A stretch of DNA of 64,000 bases, from assembly GCA_040384625.1 (NCBI GenBank), contig JAZKIW010000071.1, forward strand, positions 1 to 64,000, written 5' to 3'. Both the position numbers and the translations under genes were made by a program. Each line of letters begins with the position of its first letter. The stretch's first letter is position 1. This document shows positions 62,047-64,000 of this stretch, one piece after another. The notes under the pieces are model-generated. The model was not told the DNA's origin. It searched no databases and saw nothing but the letters and a program-made list of their open reading frames with translations. The stretch comes from CADEEN01 sp040384625. GTDB taxonomy: Bacteria > Pseudomonadota > Gammaproteobacteria > Burkholderiales > Burkholderiaceae_C.

Positions 62047-62466
62047 ATGCAGAAGCTGAAAGACCTGATGAGCCGCGACGTGAAGGTCATCGGCCCCGAT
62101 ATGAGCATCGGTGAAGCTGCGATACAGATGCGTGACGGTGACTTCGGGATGCTGCCGGTGGGCGAGGACGACCGCATGATCGGCACGATCTCCGACCGCG
62201 ACATCGTGATCCGCGCCGTCGCTGAGGGCATGGACAGTGAAACCAAGGTCCGCGACGTGATGTCCGACGGCATCGCTTGGGCCTATGAAGACGACTCGGT
62301 CGACAAGGCCGTGAAGATCATGGGCGACCGCCAGGTGCGCCGCCTTCCGGTTGTGGACCGCGATAAGCGCCTGGTCGGCATCGTCGCCCTAGGCGACTTC
62401 GCGGTCGAGTCGACACAGATCCGTCCGGCTGCCGAGGCGCTGTCCGAAATCTCGAAGCCGGCCTGA
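62047..62466 (+). CDS. Tandem CBS-domain protein
   Basis: This 139-residue protein is two CBS motifs in tandem (about residues 3-60 and 70-125). They include MSRDVKVIGPDMSIGEAAIQM, IGTISDRDIVIRAVAEG, and GDRQVRRLPVVDRDKRLVGIVALGDFA. Stand-alone CBS pairs bind adenine nucleotides and often act as energy sensors. The SD CAGGAG precedes the ATG. It starts the operon CBS-DoxX-zinc ribbon; a promoter box lies 74 bases upstream. Confidence 0.9.
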   Translation: MQKLKDLMSRDVKVIGPDMSIGEAAIQMRDGDFGMLPVGEDDRMIGTISDRDIVIRAVAEGMDSETKVRDVMSDGIAWAYEDDSVDKAVKIMGDRQVRRLPVVDRDKRLVGIVALGDFAVESTQIRPAAEALSEISKPA

Positions 62467-62486
62467 GCCCGGCAGAAGGAGTTCGC

Positions 62487-62933
62487 ATGACGATCGCCCT
62501 CAACAACCCGGCGCCGGCCCGCGTCGCCGGGTTCAACCTGGATCTTGAAGACTGCGCCAAGCTGTTGCTGCGCGTCAGTCTGGGCGTGTTGCTGTTGCTG
62601 CATGGCGTGGCGAAGATCAGCAACGGCATCGACCCGATCCTGGGTGCCGTCGCCCAGGCTGGGCTTCCCGCCGCCCTGGCCTACGGCGTCTATGTCGGTG
62701 AGGTCGTCGCTCCGCTGTTGCTGATTGTCGGCGTCTGGACCCGTGCTTCGGCCATTGTCATCGCCATCAACATGGTCGTTGCGGTGCTGCTGGTGCACAT
62801 GAAGGACCTGGGCTCGCTGTCGCAGAGCGGCGGCTGGGCGCTTGAACTCCAGGCCTTCTATCTCGTCAGCGCCTTGGCGGTGGCATTGCTCGGTCCGGGC
62901 CGCCTTGCCGCCGGCAGCGAGCGAGGAAGTTGA
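62487..62933 (+). CDS. DoxX family membrane protein
   Basis: This 148-residue protein has four predicted helices with the DoxX features LLLRVSLGVLLLLHGVAKISNG, GLPAALAYGVYVGEVVAPLLLIVGVWTR and MVVAVLLVHMKDLG. DoxX proteins are small redox- or quinone-linked membrane proteins with roles in oxidative-stress protection in some bacteria. The SD AAGGAGTTC is identical to that of the 53574 gene. It begins 20 bases after the CBS gene. Confidence 0.88.
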   Translation: MTIALNNPAPARVAGFNLDLEDCAKLLLRVSLGVLLLLHGVAKISNGIDPILGAVAQAGLPAALAYGVYVGEVVAPLLLIVGVWTRASAIVIAINMVVAVLLVHMKDLGSLSQSGGWALELQAFYLVSALAVALLGPGRLAAGSERGS

Positions 62934-62934
62934 G

Positions 62935-63183
62935 ATGTCCCAACCGACCTCCTTGGCCGCTGCGTTCGCCCCTGCCCGCCCGGCGTGCCCATCCTGCAAC
63001 GGGACCGTCAATCGCGTGCCCCGGCAGTTGATCGATCACCTGCTCAGCAGCTTGATGCCGGTCCGCCGATACAGTTGCCGGGCCGTCGCCTGCCATTGGG
63101 AAGGCACCTTGCGCGACGAATGCTTCGACCTGACGCCCGGGGATAGCACCAAGCGCTACAACCGCCGCTTCGACACTTTCTGA
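62935..63183 (+). CDS. Small zinc-ribbon-like protein
   Basis: This 82-residue protein has CPSC near residues 18-21 and a second pair, in YSCRAVACHW near 47-54, spaced as in a zinc ribbon. It resembles a short transcription-associated or membrane-linked zinc-ribbon domain, but I recognise no named family. The start ATG lies one base after the DoxX stop, so it belongs to the CBS-DoxX operon. Confidence 0.68.
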   Translation: MSQPTSLAAAFAPARPACPSCNGTVNRVPRQLIDHLLSSLMPVRRYSCRAVACHWEGTLRDECFDLTPGDSTKRYNRRFDTF

Positions 63184-63213
63184 CGGTCCGCGGCGCACGG
63201 CGCATGGGTGCGC

Positions 63214-63226
63214 TGCCGTACAGACG
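63214..63226 (+). promoter_or_regulatory. YCCTACAG-like box, GGDEF pseudogene
   Basis: TGCCGTACAGACG on the plus strand lies about 102 bases before the ATG at 63329, preceded by GGGTGCGC. It shares the G-T-A-C-A-G-A-C-G core with the RNase-gene box. Confidence 0.45.
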
Positions 63227-63328
63227 CGGGGGGAGGGGGCGTCCAAACTTCGCGCTCCAGTTGCAGCGTGTCGAGCCGATGGACAGCCGGCCCGAAGGGC
63301 GACGCAACCTCTCTCAGGATGTCTGGCG

Positions 63329-64000
63329 ATGTCGAACCCAGATGCACCCGGATCCATCATGCCGCTGAAAGGCCAGCGCAGCGGTGCGATCGTGATCGAT
63401 ATGGCCGGCACGCGGGTCAAGTTCGACCCACCCGTTGGTGGGTTCTTTGATAGCACCGACGTCGCCGTGGTCGATTGGGACGTCCTGTTCAATGCCGTGA
63501 CGGCGCGCTTGCAGCAAATCGTTGGATCGTCGCGGCCGTCAGAGTTGCTGCCGAACGACGACTCGGGTCAGGTCAGGACTCAGGTCCTGCAGTGCGTGTC
63601 CGCACTCGAACAACTTCACACGTCGATGCGGCACTACATCGAACGCGGCCGCGCGCTCGAACAAGACCTGGCCAGCGCGCATAGCACCTTGGCCGACGTG
63701 CGCGCCGACCTCGCCGGCACCCAAGCCAGCGAGCGGGCCGCGCGCCACCTCGCCGCACATGACAGCCTGACCTCCTTGCCTAATGGCACGGCTTCCGCTA
63801 GCGCCTGACCGATGTAGTCAACGAGGCGGCAGTACGCGGCCAGCCCTTACGCACGGGCACGCGGCGATGAATTGTTGAGGATCATCGCGGCGCGCTTGCG
63901 CGTCGCCCTGCGCGCCGAAGACATGGTCAGCCGCCTGGGCGGCGATGAATTCGCCTGCTGTGGATCGCGCCGCCGCACCGCAAAGCCCTGGCCTCGAGCC
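63329..64000 (+). pseudogene. Decayed GGDEF (diguanylate cyclase) gene, runs off the window
   Basis: The intact part (63329-63808) gives 159 residues: a sensory-type N-terminus and a coiled-coil linker leading into HDSLTSLPN, the first motif of a GGDEF domain. The frame is then lost (a one-base loss near 63790 and an apparent stop), about 50 bases including the nucleotide-binding D-x-D-x-F-K segment are missing, and the later GGDEF motif RLGGDEFA reappears in frame at about 63940, after which the frame shifts again. Parts in three frames continue the same domain, so this is a broken gene rather than two genes. Because it touches the window edge, assembly error is a possible cause. Confidence 0.75.

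Overview
The window is GC-rich chromosomal DNA of a betaproteobacterium of the order Burkholderiales, most likely from the Rubrivivax/Leptothrix/Piscinibacter side. The pointers are the order lolB-ispE-tRNA-Gln-prs-rplY-pth, a his operon that follows bolA and murA, a polyhydroxyalkanoate (PHA) granule protein, and a divergent hrcA/nadK-recN pair. This assignment is inference from gene order and protein character, not from a search. There is no rRNA, prophage, insertion sequence or CRISPR array. One tRNA is present.

Region 1 (1-12.5 kb) is metabolic: an M20 amidohydrolase cut by the window edge, an orphan branched-chain-amino-acid-type binding protein, a molybdopterin oxidoreductase with an overlapping lipoprotein metallopeptidase, then a storage-lipid neighbourhood (PHA granule protein, acyl-CoA-binding protein, wax ester synthase/DGAT), a TetR regulator with a TPR protein, a DMT exporter and an ABC-2 transporter pair. 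Region 2 (12.5-25.6 kb) holds a patatin, an M48 protease and LemA, then bolA-murA-hisG-hisD-hisC-hisB-hisH-hisA-hisF running straight into rsmD-coaD-ferredoxin. In this run hisD carries an in-frame C-terminal GNAT acetyltransferase domain, and hisI and hisE are absent. Region 3 (25.6-31.8 kb, minus strand) is the TPR-lolB-ispE-tRNA-Gln-prs-rplY-pth block. Region 4 (31.9-42.6 kb) has mutM, a dynamin-like GTPase and mutY facing nadK-recN-rapZ-LON-domain gene, followed by hrcA-fumC.

Region 5 (42.6-64 kb) looks like a stress and cell-envelope region. It has a ferritin-like protein, a 2767-residue cyclic beta-1,2-glucan synthase (NdvB) with a tiny coupled membrane ORF, a glycine-zipper lipoprotein, an alternative oxidase, a NodT/MacA/MacB tripartite efflux operon, a shortened RNase II-type nuclease, a CBS protein, a DoxX protein, several small proteins of unknown function and a decayed GGDEF gene at the right edge.

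The most unusual signal is a short box, roughly YCCTACAGRCG. It occurs 11 times between 43.2 and 63.3 kb, in each case pointing towards a start codon 40-155 bases downstream. It precedes genes that otherwise share only a stress flavour, so it may mark an undescribed regulon, either an alternative sigma-factor promoter or an activator site. The HisD-GNAT fusion is the second most notable item.
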